From assembly GCF_023242315.1 (NCBI RefSeq), contig NZ_JALLIY010000007.1, forward strand, positions 186,001-250,000: a DNA stretch of 64,000 bases, in the 5' to 3' direction. This stretch comes from Pseudomonas sp. MWU13-2105 (GTDB lineage: Bacteria; Pseudomonadota; Gammaproteobacteria; Pseudomonadales; Pseudomonadaceae). Shown in pieces: positions 28,629 through 36,975 of the stretch; within the stretch, counting starts at the first letter, position 1, and every line of letters begins with the position of its first letter. The notes beneath the pieces were generated by a model. It was not told the origin of the DNA and ran no database searches. It saw nothing but the letters and a program-made list of their open reading frames with translations. A program made the position numbers and the translations under genes.

Positions 28629-29150
28629 TCATGGATGGCGGCGTCGTTCCAGGCGCCGTTTCCACTGCCTGGCCACCCACCAGCGCCAGTAGCTCATGGT
28701 CAGGTAATAGCCCAGGGCGCCCAGCGCCACTCCCAATACCAGCGAACCCAGCAACAGCGGTTGCCAGAGTGTCGACAGCTGCGCGCTGATCCATTCCCAG
28801 CTGAGTTCGTCCGGCAGGCCGCGGGGCGGCACGTGCAGCAGCCAGGCGCCGAGCTGGTAGGCACAATAGAAGATCGGTGGGATCGTCAGCGGGTTGGTCA
28901 GCCACACCAGGCTGACGGCAATCGGCAGATTACCGCGCACGAGGATCGCCAGGAACGCCGCCAGCAGCATCTGCAGGGGCATCGGCATCAAGGCTGCAAA
29001 CAGGCCCACCGCCATGGCCCGCGCCACTGAGTGCCTATTGAGGTGCCAGAGGTTCGGATCGTGGAGCAGGGGACCGAAAAAACGTAAGTGTTTATGTTCC
29101 CTGATGCGGGTCGGGTCCGGCATGTAGCGTTTGAATAAGCGACGCGGCAT
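28629..29150 (-). CDS. DUF2062 membrane protein
   Basis: A 173-residue protein of the DUF2062 family. ATG 29150 gives the usual N-terminus (MPRRLFKRYMPDPTRIREHK). The conserved core shows HSVARAMAVGLFAALMPMPL and VSLVWLTNPLTIPPIFYCAY, with two to three membrane helices and a very basic C-terminus (RQWKRRLERRRHP). Function is unknown. In Pseudomonas it lies divergent from comEC, as here, but no role in competence has been shown to my knowledge. Confidence 0.88.
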   Translation of the reverse strand: MPRRLFKRYMPDPTRIREHKHLRFFGPLLHDPNLWHLNRHSVARAMAVGLFAALMPMPLQMLLAAFLAILVRGNLPIAVSLVWLTNPLTIPPIFYCAYQLGAWLLHVPPRGLPDELSWEWISAQLSTLWQPLLLGSLVLGVALGALGYYLTMSYWRWWVARQWKRRLERRRHP

Positions 29151-29286
29151 AAGGCTTCTCTGGCGATTCAGGCAGGCAGTATGCCCGGATTTTACGGGCG
29201 GCCGATTCAGACTTTGTGACAGTAAATAAAGCACCGTCCGCGTAACCCGGCTATTCCGAGAACTGAATGGGTTCAAGGAGGGTTTT

Positions 29287-31503
29287 ATGCGCACAGGGAT
29301 GTTGGCGCTGGCTGCAGGGCTTCTGGCCTTGCGTTTCCTGCCGCAACTGCCGCCCGGCGGGCTGCTGCTGGTGTTGCCAGTGCTCGGTTTGATGCTGTTG
29401 CCGTTTCGCGTTTATCCCCTGGCGTTGTTTCTGTTCGGCTGCACCTGGGCCTGTTTCCAGGCGCAACGGGCGCTGGATGATCGGCTGGCACCAGCGCTGG
29501 ACGGTCGGACGTTGTGGGTGGAAGGCCGGGTGGTCGGTTTGCCGCAAGCTGACGAACAGGTGGTGCGCTTCGAACTGGCCGACGCGACTTCGCGTCGGGC
29601 GCGGTTGCCGGCGCGTTTGCGGCTGTCCTGGTTCGGCGGCCCGGATCTGCGCAGTGGCGAGCGCTGGCGCCTGGCGGTGCAGCTCAAACGCGGGCAGGGC
29701 TTGCTCAATCCCGCCGGGTTCGATTATGAAGCCTGGCTGCTCGCTCGCGGCATCGGCGCCACTGGCACGATCAAGGACGGGCAGTTGCTGCTCCCTGCCA
29801 GCGGCGGCTGGCGCGATACGCTCAGGCGGCGTTTGCTGCAAGTCGATAGCCAGGGGCAGTCGGCAACCCTGGTGGCGCTGGTGCTGGGTGACGGCTCGGG
29901 GCTGTCGGCACAGACCTGGCGCGTGCTGCAGGACACCGGCACCCTGCATCTGCTGGTGATTTCCGGCCAGCATATCGGGCTGTGCGCGGGGCTGGCCTAC
30001 GCCTTGATCGCCGGGTTGGCACGTTATGGCCTGTGGCCGGGTCGTTGGCCCTGGCTGCCCTGGGCGTGCGGCCTGGCGTTCGCCGCGGCGCTGGGTTACG
30101 CGTTGCTGGCCGGTTTCGGCGTGCCGGTGCGCCGGGCCTGCGTGATGCTCGCCATGCTGCTGCTGTGGCGTTTGCGTTACCGCCACCTGGGGACGCTGGC
30201 GCCGTTGCTGGCGGCCTTGAACCTGGTGCTGTTATTCGACCCGCTGGTGAGTTTGCAGGTGGGATTCTGGTTGTCCTTTGCCGCCGTGGCGGTGCTGATC
30301 TTCACCTTCAGCGGACGCCTGGGCGCCTGGAGTTTCTGGCAGGGCTGGACCCGTGCGCAATGGGTGATCGCCCTCGGCTTGTTTCCCGCACTGCTGGTAC
30401 TGGGCCTGCCGGTCAGTCTCAGCGCGCCACTGGCCAACTGGGTCGCCGTGCCCTTGATCGGCCTGCTGGTATTGCCCTTGACCTTGCTCGGCACACTGCT
30501 GTTGCCGCTGCCGTGGCTGGGGGAGGGGTTGCTGTGGCTGGCCGGCGGACTGTTGGGTTACTTGTTCCAGGGGCTTGAATGGCTGGCCGCGCAAGTCCCG
30601 GCCTGGGTGCCGGCGGTCGTTCCATTCTGGGCCTGGGCGCTGAGTGGCCTGGGTGTCCTGCTGTTGCTGCTGCCCGCCGGTATCCCCCTGCGGCCCTTGG
30701 GTTGGCCGTTGGCGGCGTTGGCGGTGTTGGCGCCTTCAGCGCAGGTGGCGCCGGGCGAGGCCGAGATCTGGCAACTGGATGTCGGCCAGGGCCTGGCGAT
30801 CCTGGTCCGAACCCGCCAGCACAGCCTGTTGTATGACGCCGGCCCGCGCTTCGGCGAGTTCGACCAGGGCGAACGGGTGGTGTTGCCGTCCTTGCGCAAG
30901 CTGGGGGTGCGGCAACTCGATACGCTGCTGCTCAGCCATGCGGATGCCGATCACGCCGGCGGTGCCCTGGCCGTGCGGCGCGGCTTGCCGGTGGGCGAAG
31001 TGCTCGGCGGAGACCCCGCGGGCCTGCCCGCGGCGTTGCGGGCCCAGCCCTGTGTCAGTGGCCGGCAGTGGCAGTGGGATGGCGTACGTTTTGCCTTGTG
31101 GCGCTGGCCCCAGGCCCGGGACAGCAATCAATCCTCCTGCGTCCTGCAGATCGAGGCCAATGGCGAGCGCCTGCTGCTGACCGGCGATATCGATGTCGCG
31201 ACCGAGCGGGCCTTCCTTGACAGTCCGCTGGCGCTGGCCAGCGACTGGCTGCAGGCTCCCCATCACGGTAGCCGCAGTTCGTCGTCGCTGGTTTTCCTGC
31301 AACGCCTGTCGCCCCGTGGCGTGTTGATTTCCCGTGGGCGGGGCAATGCCTTCGGTCATCCGCACCCGCAGGTCATTGCGCGTTACAAAGCCTTGGACAT
31401 GGCGATCTTCGACAGCGCGGAACAGGGCGCGTTGCGCCTGTTGCTGGGACGCTTCGACGAACCGCGGGCCCTGCAAGCCGAGCGGCGTTTCTGGCGGCAA
31501 TAG
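29287..31503 (+). CDS. comEC: DNA internalisation competence protein ComEC/Rec2
   Basis: A 738-residue inner-membrane channel for uptake of single-stranded DNA during transformation. The N-terminal extracellular OB-fold domain (about residues 25-180) is followed by the Competence membrane domain, with DTGTLHLLVISGQHIGLCAG and many helices. A C-terminal metallo-beta-lactamase-like nuclease domain shows WQLDVGQGLAILVRT, LLLSHADADHAGGAL and LQAPHHGSRSSSSLVF. AAGGAGGG is just upstream of the ATG. All domains look intact. Whether the strain is naturally competent cannot be judged from this gene. Confidence 0.96.
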   Translation: MRTGMLALAAGLLALRFLPQLPPGGLLLVLPVLGLMLLPFRVYPLALFLFGCTWACFQAQRALDDRLAPALDGRTLWVEGRVVGLPQADEQVVRFELADATSRRARLPARLRLSWFGGPDLRSGERWRLAVQLKRGQGLLNPAGFDYEAWLLARGIGATGTIKDGQLLLPASGGWRDTLRRRLLQVDSQGQSATLVALVLGDGSGLSAQTWRVLQDTGTLHLLVISGQHIGLCAGLAYALIAGLARYGLWPGRWPWLPWACGLAFAAALGYALLAGFGVPVRRACVMLAMLLLWRLRYRHLGTLAPLLAALNLVLLFDPLVSLQVGFWLSFAAVAVLIFTFSGRLGAWSFWQGWTRAQWVIALGLFPALLVLGLPVSLSAPLANWVAVPLIGLLVLPLTLLGTLLLPLPWLGEGLLWLAGGLLGYLFQGLEWLAAQVPAWVPAVVPFWAWALSGLGVLLLLLPAGIPLRPLGWPLAALAVLAPSAQVAPGEAEIWQLDVGQGLAILVRTRQHSLLYDAGPRFGEFDQGERVVLPSLRKLGVRQLDTLLLSHADADHAGGALAVRRGLPVGEVLGGDPAGLPAALRAQPCVSGRQWQWDGVRFALWRWPQARDSNQSSCVLQIEANGERLLLTGDIDVATERAFLDSPLALASDWLQAPHHGSRSSSSLVFLQRLSPRGVLISRGRGNAFGHPHPQVIARYKALDMAIFDSAEQGALRLLLGRFDEPRALQAERRFWRQ

Positions 31504-31516
31504 CTTGGGCTTTTCC

Positions 31517-31533
31517 AATAACCCTGGGTTATT
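31517..31533. promoter_or_regulatory. 17-base perfect palindrome upstream of exbB
   Basis: AATAACCC T GGGTTATT is a perfect inverted repeat in the 116-bp gap between comEC and the exbB-like gene. It is neither followed by T nor long enough for a strong terminator, so a protein-binding operator is possible. Confidence 0.4.
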
Positions 31534-31619
31534 AAAGTGCTCCGGGTTGCGACATCACGATCTTCGGCCCGTGCAACCCCTATGTTAGAGTGGCGCACTT
31601 TTTCGAGGGGACTGTCACT

Positions 31620-32255
31620 GTGTGGGAATTGGTCAAGTCCGGCGGTTGGATGATGCTGCCGATCATTTTGAGCTCCATCGCTGCCACGGGCATTGTCGCC
31701 GAGCGCCTGTGGACGCTGCGGGCCAGCCGCGTGACCCCGGAACATCTGCTCGGGCAGGTCTGGCGCTGGATCAAGGACAAGCAACTGGACAAGGAAAAAC
31801 TCAAGCAACTGCGCGCCGATTCCCCCCTGGGCGAGATCCTCGCCGCGGGTCTGGCGAACTCCAAGCATGGTCGCGAGATCATGAAAGAGTGTATCCAGGA
31901 AGCCGCCGCCCGGGTCATCCACGAGCTGGAGCGCTACCTCAGCGCCCTCGGCACCATTGCCGCCATGGCGCCCTTGCTCGGCTTGCTGGGCACGGTGCTG
32001 GGCATGATCGACATCTTCAGTTCGTTCATGAGTACCGGCATGACCACCAATGCATCGGTGCTCGCCGGAGGGATTTCCAAGGCGCTGGTCACCACGGCTT
32101 CGGGCCTGATGGTCGGGATTCCGGCGGTGTTCTTCCATCGCTTCCTGTTGCGCCGGGTCGATGAGCTGGTGGTGGGCATGGAGCAGGAAGCGATCAAGCT
32201 GGTCGAGGTGGTGCAGGGCGACCGCGACGTCGACATGCCCGAGGGTAAAGCGTGA
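31620..32255 (+). CDS. exbB: MotA/TolQ/ExbB-family proton channel subunit
   Basis: A 211-residue inner-membrane protein. The start is GTG 31620 (MWELVKSGGWMMLPIILSS), with GAGGGG upstream. Three hydrophobic segments include the diagnostic ALGTIAAMAPLLGLLGTVLG and LVTTASGLMVGIPAVFFHRF. With ExbD it uses the proton gradient to energise an outer-membrane process. In Pseudomonas this copy heads an operon of envelope-precursor genes instead of sitting with tonB, so its energised partner is not clear. It overlaps exbD by four bases. Confidence 0.92.
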   Translation: MWELVKSGGWMMLPIILSSIAATGIVAERLWTLRASRVTPEHLLGQVWRWIKDKQLDKEKLKQLRADSPLGEILAAGLANSKHGREIMKECIQEAAARVIHELERYLSALGTIAAMAPLLGLLGTVLGMIDIFSSFMSTGMTTNASVLAGGISKALVTTASGLMVGIPAVFFHRFLLRRVDELVVGMEQEAIKLVEVVQGDRDVDMPEGKA

Positions 32256-32680
32256 AATTCCGCCGCAAGCCCCTGGAGCCCGTGGATATCAACGTGACGT
32301 CGTTGATCGACGTGGTGTTCGTCCTGCTGCTGTTTTTCGTCACCACCACCACCTTTACCCGCCAGACCGAGTTGCGGGTCGATCTGCCGCAGGCGGTCAG
32401 CGGTTCGCCGGCCGAAGACCATATTCCCAAGCAACTGGATATCGCCATCAGTGCCGATGGCGTCTACACGGTGAACAACCAGCGCCTGCCGACCAATGAC
32501 CTGGCCAGCCTGATGGACGCGGTGCAGAGAGAGTCCGGCGGCGATACCAGCCTGCCGCTGTCGATCAGCGCCGATGGCAAGACCCAGCACCAGGCCGTGA
32601 TCACCGCGATGGATGCGGCCGGCAAGCTGGGTTTCAGCCATCTGCGCATGACCACTGTCGAAGCGGCGCCGGCACCCTGA
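32252..32680 (+). CDS. exbD: ExbD/TolR-family biopolymer transport protein
   Basis: A 142-residue protein with one N-terminal membrane helix ([20 protein letters not shown]) that contains the proton-relay Asp ([12 protein letters not shown]), and a periplasmic C-terminal domain. It starts within the exbB stop and its own stop overlaps the lpxK start (TGATG), so this is a tightly coupled operon. It pairs with the ExbB-like subunit just upstream. Confidence 0.93.
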   Translation: MKFRRKPLEPVDINVTSLIDVVFVLLLFFVTTTTFTRQTELRVDLPQAVSGSPAEDHIPKQLDIAISADGVYTVNNQRLPTNDLASLMDAVQRESGGDTSLPLSISADGKTQHQAVITAMDAAGKLGFSHLRMTTVEAAPAP

Positions 32681-33690
32681 TGAGCTTCTCCGAGCGCCTG
32701 CTCGCCGCCTGGTACGACGGTCATCCGGCGTTGGCCCTGCTGCGCCCGCTGGAGTGGCTGTATCGTCGGGTGGTCGATGGCAGGCGTGCGCGTTTCGTCG
32801 CGGGCGAAGGCGCGATCTACCAACCTCCCGTACCCTTGATCGTGGTGGGCAATATCACCGTCGGCGGCACTGGCAAGACACCGATGATTCTCTGGCTGAT
32901 CGAGCATTGTCGGCAGCGTGGCCTGCGGGTCGGCGTGGTCAGTCGGGGCTACGGCGCCAAGCCGCCGCAGTTACCCTGGCGGGTGCGAGCCGACCAGGCG
33001 GCGGCGCTGGTCGGTGACGAGCCGTTGCTGATCGTCCAGCGCAATGGCGTGCCGCTGATGATCGATCCGGACCGCAGTCGAGCGGTCCAGGCCCTGCTGG
33101 CGACGGAAAAACTCGACCTGATCCTGTCCGACGATGGCCTGCAGCACTACCGCCTGGCCCGCGACCTGGAGTTGGTACTGATCGACGCCGTCCGCGGCCT
33201 GGGCAATGGCCGTTGCCTGCCCGCCGGTCCGCTGCGTGAACCGATTGAACGCCTGCAAAGTGTCGATGGGGTGCTCTACAACGGCGCCAGCGAGGACCGT
33301 GACAACGGCTTCGCCTTTCGCCTGCAACCGACGGCGCTGGTCAACCTGCTGACCGGCGAGCGCAAGCCGGTCGATCATTTTCCCCGCGGGCAGGCCGTGC
33401 ATGCGGTCGCCGGTATCGGCAACCCGCAACGTTTCTTCAATACCCTCGAAACGCTACACTGGCAGCCTGTACCCCATGCCTTTGCCGACCATGCCGAGTA
33501 CAGCGCCGGGGCCTTGCGCTTCGAACCGACGCTGCCGCTGGTGATGACCGAAAAGGATGCGGTGAAATGCCGGGCCTTCGCGGCGCCCGACTGGTGGTAC
33601 CTGGCGGTGGACGCGTTGCCGTCCGAGGCCTTCACGGCCTGGTTCGACACCCAGTTGCTACGGCTGTTGCCCGACCGTCTCTTGCCCTAA
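32680..33690 (+). CDS. lpxK: Tetraacyldisaccharide 4'-kinase
   Basis: A 336-residue kinase of lipid A synthesis that phosphorylates the 4'-position of the tetraacyl disaccharide 1-phosphate at the inner membrane. The P-loop reads [15 protein letters not shown], and family motifs [31 protein letters not shown] and a C-terminal [11 protein letters not shown] are present. The N-terminal hydrophobic helix ([18 protein letters not shown]) anchors the enzyme to the membrane. Length is as usual. It is the third gene of the exbB-murB operon. Confidence 0.97.
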   Translation: MSFSERLLAAWYDGHPALALLRPLEWLYRRVVDGRRARFVAGEGAIYQPPVPLIVVGNITVGGTGKTPMILWLIEHCRQRGLRVGVVSRGYGAKPPQLPWRVRADQAAALVGDEPLLIVQRNGVPLMIDPDRSRAVQALLATEKLDLILSDDGLQHYRLARDLELVLIDAVRGLGNGRCLPAGPLREPIERLQSVDGVLYNGASEDRDNGFAFRLQPTALVNLLTGERKPVDHFPRGQAVHAVAGIGNPQRFFNTLETLHWQPVPHAFADHAEYSAGALRFEPTLPLVMTEKDAVKCRAFAAPDWWYLAVDALPSEAFTAWFDTQLLRLLPDRLLP

Positions 33691-33715
33691 ACCCGTTTTT
33701 ATCCAGGGAACCTTC

Positions 33716-33901
33716 ATGGACACCAAACTGCTCGACATCCTCGCTTGCCCGATCTGCAAGGGTCCCCTCAAGCTCAGCGCCGACAAGACCGAGCTGATCA
33801 GCAAGGGCGCCGGCCTGGCCTATCCGATCCGCGACGGCATCCCGGTGATGCTGGAAAGCGAAGCCCGGACCCTGAGCACCGACGAGCGCCTGGACAAATG
33901 A
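33716..33901 (+). CDS. Trm112-family small protein
   Basis: A 61-residue protein: [20 protein letters not shown], then [11 protein letters not shown]. Two cysteines in CPIC are one half of a zinc-binding pattern. It belongs to the Trm112/YcaR family. In eukaryotes Trm112 activates methyltransferases, while the bacterial function is undefined. It sits between lpxK and kdsB as in many gammaproteobacteria and overlaps kdsB by four bases. Confidence 0.92.
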   Translation: MDTKLLDILACPICKGPLKLSADKTELISKGAGLAYPIRDGIPVMLESEARTLSTDERLDK

Positions 33902-34662
33902 CCACCCCGTTCGTCGTTGTCATTCCGGCGCGCTTTTCCTCCACCCGCCTGCCGGCCAAGCCGCTGCAGTTGATCGCCGGCAAGCCGATGATCCAGCACA
34001 CCTGGGAACAGGCGTGCAAAAGCAGCGCCCAGCGGGTGGTGGTGGCCACCGATGATGCGCGTATCGTCGAGGCCTGCCGGGCCTTTGGCGCCGAAGCGCT
34101 GCTGACCCGCGAAGATCACGAATCCGGCACCGATCGCCTGGCCGAGGTGGCCGCTTTGCTGGGCCTGGCGGCGGACGACATCGTCGTCAACGTCCAGGGC
34201 GACGAGCCGTTGATTCCGCCGGTGGTGATCGACCAGGTCGCGGCCAACCTCGCGGCCCACAGTGAAGCGCGCATGGCCACCCTGGCCGAGCCGATCCATG
34301 ACCTGGAAACCTTGTTCAATCCGAACGTGGTCAAGGTGGTCAGCGATATCAATGGCCTGGCGTTGACCTTCAGTCGCGCGACCTTGCCCTGGGCGCGGGA
34401 TGATTTTGCCATCAGTCGCGAGCAGATGCCGTCAGGCGTACCGTTCCGTCGGCATATTGGCATCTACGCCTATCGTGCCGGCTTCCTGCATGACTTTGTC
34501 AGCTGGGGCCCGTGCTGGCTGGAAACCACCGAACGCCTGGAGCAACTGCGGGCGTTGTGGCACGGCGTGCGGATTCACGTCGCCGATGCCTTGGAGGCGC
34601 CACCGACCGGCGTCGATACGGCGCAAGACCTTGATCGTGTTCGTCGGTTGTTGGAGGCCTGA
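33898..34662 (+). CDS. kdsB: 3-deoxy-manno-octulosonate cytidylyltransferase
   Basis: A 254-residue nucleotidyltransferase that makes CMP-Kdo from CTP and Kdo for LPS inner core. The N-terminus [20 protein letters not shown] contains the CTP-binding loop, followed by [22 protein letters not shown] and [12 protein letters not shown]. The late [14 protein letters not shown] and ERLEQLRAL segments are also conserved. Length fits the family. It overlaps both neighbours by one to four bases. Confidence 0.97.
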   Translation: MTTPFVVVIPARFSSTRLPAKPLQLIAGKPMIQHTWEQACKSSAQRVVVATDDARIVEACRAFGAEALLTREDHESGTDRLAEVAALLGLAADDIVVNVQGDEPLIPPVVIDQVAANLAAHSEARMATLAEPIHDLETLFNPNVVKVVSDINGLALTFSRATLPWARDDFAISREQMPSGVPFRRHIGIYAYRAGFLHDFVSWGPCWLETTERLEQLRALWHGVRIHVADALEAPPTGVDTAQDLDRVRRLLEA

Positions 34663-35126
34663 TGCGGGTTCTGTTTGTCTGCCTGGGCAATATCTGTCGT
34701 TCGCCCACGGCCGAAGGTGTCTTGCGGCACAAGTTGCGTGAGGCCGGCTTGGCCGAACGGATCGAGGTGGCTTCCGCCGGCACCGGTCCCTGGCATGTCG
34801 GCAAGTCGCCGGACAGCCGCAGCCAGCGAGCGGCGCGGATGCGCGGCTATGATCTGTCGGCCCAGCGCGCGCGGCAGGTCGACGCGGCGGATTTCAACCG
34901 CTACGACCTGATCCTGGCCATGGACCAGAGCAACCTGCGTAACCTCAAGTTGCTCCGGCCAGCCCAGGGCAAGGCCGAACTGGACCTGTTCCTGCGCCGT
35001 TATGACGGCGCGGTGGAGGAAGTGCCGGATCCGTACTACGACGAAGAACATGGTTTCGAGCAGGTGCTGGACCTGATCGAGCTGGCCTGCGATCGGCTGG
35101 TGATCGAACTCAAGGGGCGTCTATGA
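34662..35126 (+). CDS. Low-molecular-weight protein tyrosine phosphatase
   Basis: A 154-residue cysteine phosphatase. The P-loop is VCLGNICRSPTAEG near the N-terminus, with the nucleophilic Cys and the phosphate-binding Arg of CxxxxxRS. The general-acid Asp lies in EEVPDPYYDEEHGFEQ. In many bacteria such enzymes dephosphorylate tyrosine kinases of polysaccharide export. The conserved position between kdsB and murB points to cell-envelope control. It overlaps murB by four bases. Confidence 0.94.
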   Translation: MRVLFVCLGNICRSPTAEGVLRHKLREAGLAERIEVASAGTGPWHVGKSPDSRSQRAARMRGYDLSAQRARQVDAADFNRYDLILAMDQSNLRNLKLLRPAQGKAELDLFLRRYDGAVEEVPDPYYDEEHGFEQVLDLIELACDRLVIELKGRL

Positions 35127-36142
35127 CCCTGCAAGTGCAAGCCGGGGTGTCCCTCAAACCCTATAACAGTTTTGGCGTCGATGTCCGTGCGCAGTGGTTC
35201 GCCGAGGCCCACAGCGATGCCGATGTCCGCGAGGCCCTGGCCTATGCGGCGCGGCATCGACTGCCGTTGCTGGTAATCGGCGGCGGCAGCAACCTGTTGC
35301 TGACCGCCGATATCCAGGCCCTGGTGTTGCGCATGGGCACCCGGGGGGTTCGGCTGCTGGAGGATGATGGCGTCAATGTCGTGATCGAGGCGGAGGCCGG
35401 CGAACCCTGGCATCCCTTTGTGCTGTCGACCCTGGCCCAGGGCTGGAGTGGTCTGGAAAACCTCAGCCTGATTCCCGGCACCGTCGGCGCCGCGCCGATG
35501 CAGAACATTGGCGCCTACGGGGTCGAGATCAAGGATGTGTTCGCCGGCCTGACCGCACTGGACCGTGAGACCGGCGAGCTACGCGAGTTCTCCCTGCAAG
35601 AGTGCCGGTTCGGTTATCGCGACAGCCTGTTCAAACATGCCGCCGGGCGCTGGTTGATCCTGCGGGTGCGCTTTGCCTTGAGCCGTGTCGAGCACCTGCA
35701 CCTGGGTTATGGCCCGGTGGCCACGCGCCTGGCCGAGCAGGGCGTCAGCCAGCCGACCGCGCTGGATGTGAGCCGCGCCATTTGCAGCATTCGCAGCGAA
35801 AAGCTCCCGGACCCGGCGGTGTTGGGCAATGCCGGCAGTTTTTTCAAGAACCCGCTGGTTTCGGCGGCGTTGGCGGCTGAGCTGAAGTCGCTGCATCCTG
35901 GCCTGGTGAGTTATCCACAGGCCGACGGCCAAGTGAAACTGGCGGCGGGTTGGCTGATCGAGGCGGCAGGCTGGAAGGGCTTTCGCGACCAAGACGCCGG
36001 GGTGCATCGCTTGCAGTCGCTGGTGCTGGTCAACTATGGCGCGGCGAGCGGCCTGCAATTGCTGGCGTTGGCGCGGCGGATCCAGGCTGACATCTTGCAA
36101 CGCTTTTCCGTTGAGCTGGAAATGGAACCAAATCTCTACTGA
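35123..36142 (+). CDS. murB: UDP-N-acetylenolpyruvoylglucosamine reductase
   Basis: A 339-residue flavoenzyme that reduces UDP-GlcNAc-enolpyruvate to UDP-MurNAc using NADPH and FAD. The N-terminus shows LKPYNSFGVDVRAQWFAEAH and the FAD site LLVIGGGSNLLLT. IPGTVGAAPMQNIGAYGVEI and the catalytic serine region VLGNAGSFFKNPLVS are present. Length fits type I MurB (E. coli 342 aa). It is the last gene of the operon and is followed by a hairpin. Confidence 0.97.
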   Translation: MTLQVQAGVSLKPYNSFGVDVRAQWFAEAHSDADVREALAYAARHRLPLLVIGGGSNLLLTADIQALVLRMGTRGVRLLEDDGVNVVIEAEAGEPWHPFVLSTLAQGWSGLENLSLIPGTVGAAPMQNIGAYGVEIKDVFAGLTALDRETGELREFSLQECRFGYRDSLFKHAAGRWLILRVRFALSRVEHLHLGYGPVATRLAEQGVSQPTALDVSRAICSIRSEKLPDPAVLGNAGSFFKNPLVSAALAAELKSLHPGLVSYPQADGQVKLAAGWLIEAAGWKGFRDQDAGVHRLQSLVLVNYGAASGLQLLALARRIQADILQRFSVELEMEPNLY

Positions 36143-36155
36143 GGCTATGCTCTTA

Positions 36156-36183
36156 GCGATAGTGGAGTCATATCCACTATCGC
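36156..36183. terminator. Stem-loop after murB
   Basis: GCGATAGTGGA (36156-36166), loop GTCATA, TCCACTATCGC (36173-36183): an 11-base-pair perfect stem 13 bases after the murB stop. No T run follows, so it may be a weak terminator or a protein-binding site. Confidence 0.5.
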
Positions 36184-36228
36184 CATCGCTCGGAGTTTCG
36201 CCGCACTCTGTCGTCGTACGCGAAACCC

Positions 36229-36254
36229 TGTAGGAACCGGCTTGCCGGCGATAG
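36229..36254. repeat. Single REP palindrome
   Basis: TGTAGGAACCGGCTTGCCGG followed by CGATAG matches one arm of the REPIN at 22785. No second arm is visible nearby, so this is a solitary copy. Confidence 0.75.
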
Positions 36255-36504
36255 CGACGCGGCATTCACCGCCGTTATCACGGACAGGCCCGATTCAGAG
36301 CGATCCAGCGTACACCAGGCTTTTTTCCGAATACGGCTTTCCCTTCGCCGGCCAACGGCGTAAAAACAGATCCCAAGAAAGGCCCGATGAAGCGTTCGCT
36401 TCATGAGAGAGCCCATTAGCCTGAGTCGATCCGCCCCGTGTCGAACCGTGGCACTCAACGGCGGATGGCTCGACCCCATAACCCTGAACTATGCGGGCGT
36501 GCCC

Positions 36505-36975
36505 ATGATTACCCTGAAACTCAACGGTCAAGACCATCCACTGGACGTCACCGAGGATATGCCGCTGCTCTGGGCGATCCGCGACGTGGCGGGTTATACC
36601 GGGACCAAATTCGGCTGCGGCATGGGCCTGTGCGGAGCCTGTACCGTGCACATCGACGGCCTGCCGGCGCGTTCCTGCATTACTCCCGTCGGCTCCGTGG
36701 TGGGACAGAGCATCAGCACCATCGACAACCTGCACAGCGATCCGGTCGGCCAGGCGGTACAGCAAGCCTGGTTGGACGGCGGTGTCGCCCAGTGCGGTTT
36801 CTGCCAGGGCGGGCAGATCATGTCGGCGACGGCCTTGCTCAAGGTCAACCCCAAGCCCAGTGATGCCCAGATCGAAGAGGCGATGGTCGGGAATATCTGT
36901 CGGTGCGGGACCTATAACCGTATCAAGACGGCCATTCACCAGGCTGCTGCCCATCTGCAGGAGGCCAAGGCATGA
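36505..36975 (+). CDS. (2Fe-2S)-binding subunit of a molybdenum hydroxylase
   Basis: A 156-residue iron-sulfur protein of the IorA/CoxS type. The plant-ferredoxin cluster is in KFGCGMGLCGACTVHIDGLP, and the second helical cluster is in AQCGFCQGGQIM and NICRCGTYNRIK. All eight cysteines are present. It transfers electrons from the molybdopterin subunit encoded just downstream, which it overlaps by four bases. ATG 36505 (MITLKLNGQDHPLDV) gives the normal N-terminus. The final electron acceptor is not encoded in the operon. Confidence 0.94.
   Translation: MITLKLNGQDHPLDVTEDMPLLWAIRDVAGYTGTKFGCGMGLCGACTVHIDGLPARSCITPVGSVVGQSISTIDNLHSDPVGQAVQQAWLDGGVAQCGFCQGGQIMSATALLKVNPKPSDAQIEEAMVGNICRCGTYNRIKTAIHQAAAHLQEAKA

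Larger units (their letters stand above)
36143..36504. other. murB/molybdenum-hydroxylase intergenic region
   Basis: A 362-bp gap holding a stem-loop just after murB (36156-36183) and a single REP palindrome (36229-36254). The rest shows no gene. An open frame that runs into the 2Fe-2S gene from 36403 lacks a ribosome-binding site and family similarity. Confidence 0.5.

Noticed and set aside
36403..36504. N-terminal extension of the 2Fe-2S subunit
   Set aside because: The family N-terminus begins at MITLKLNGQ; the extension has no ribosome-binding site.
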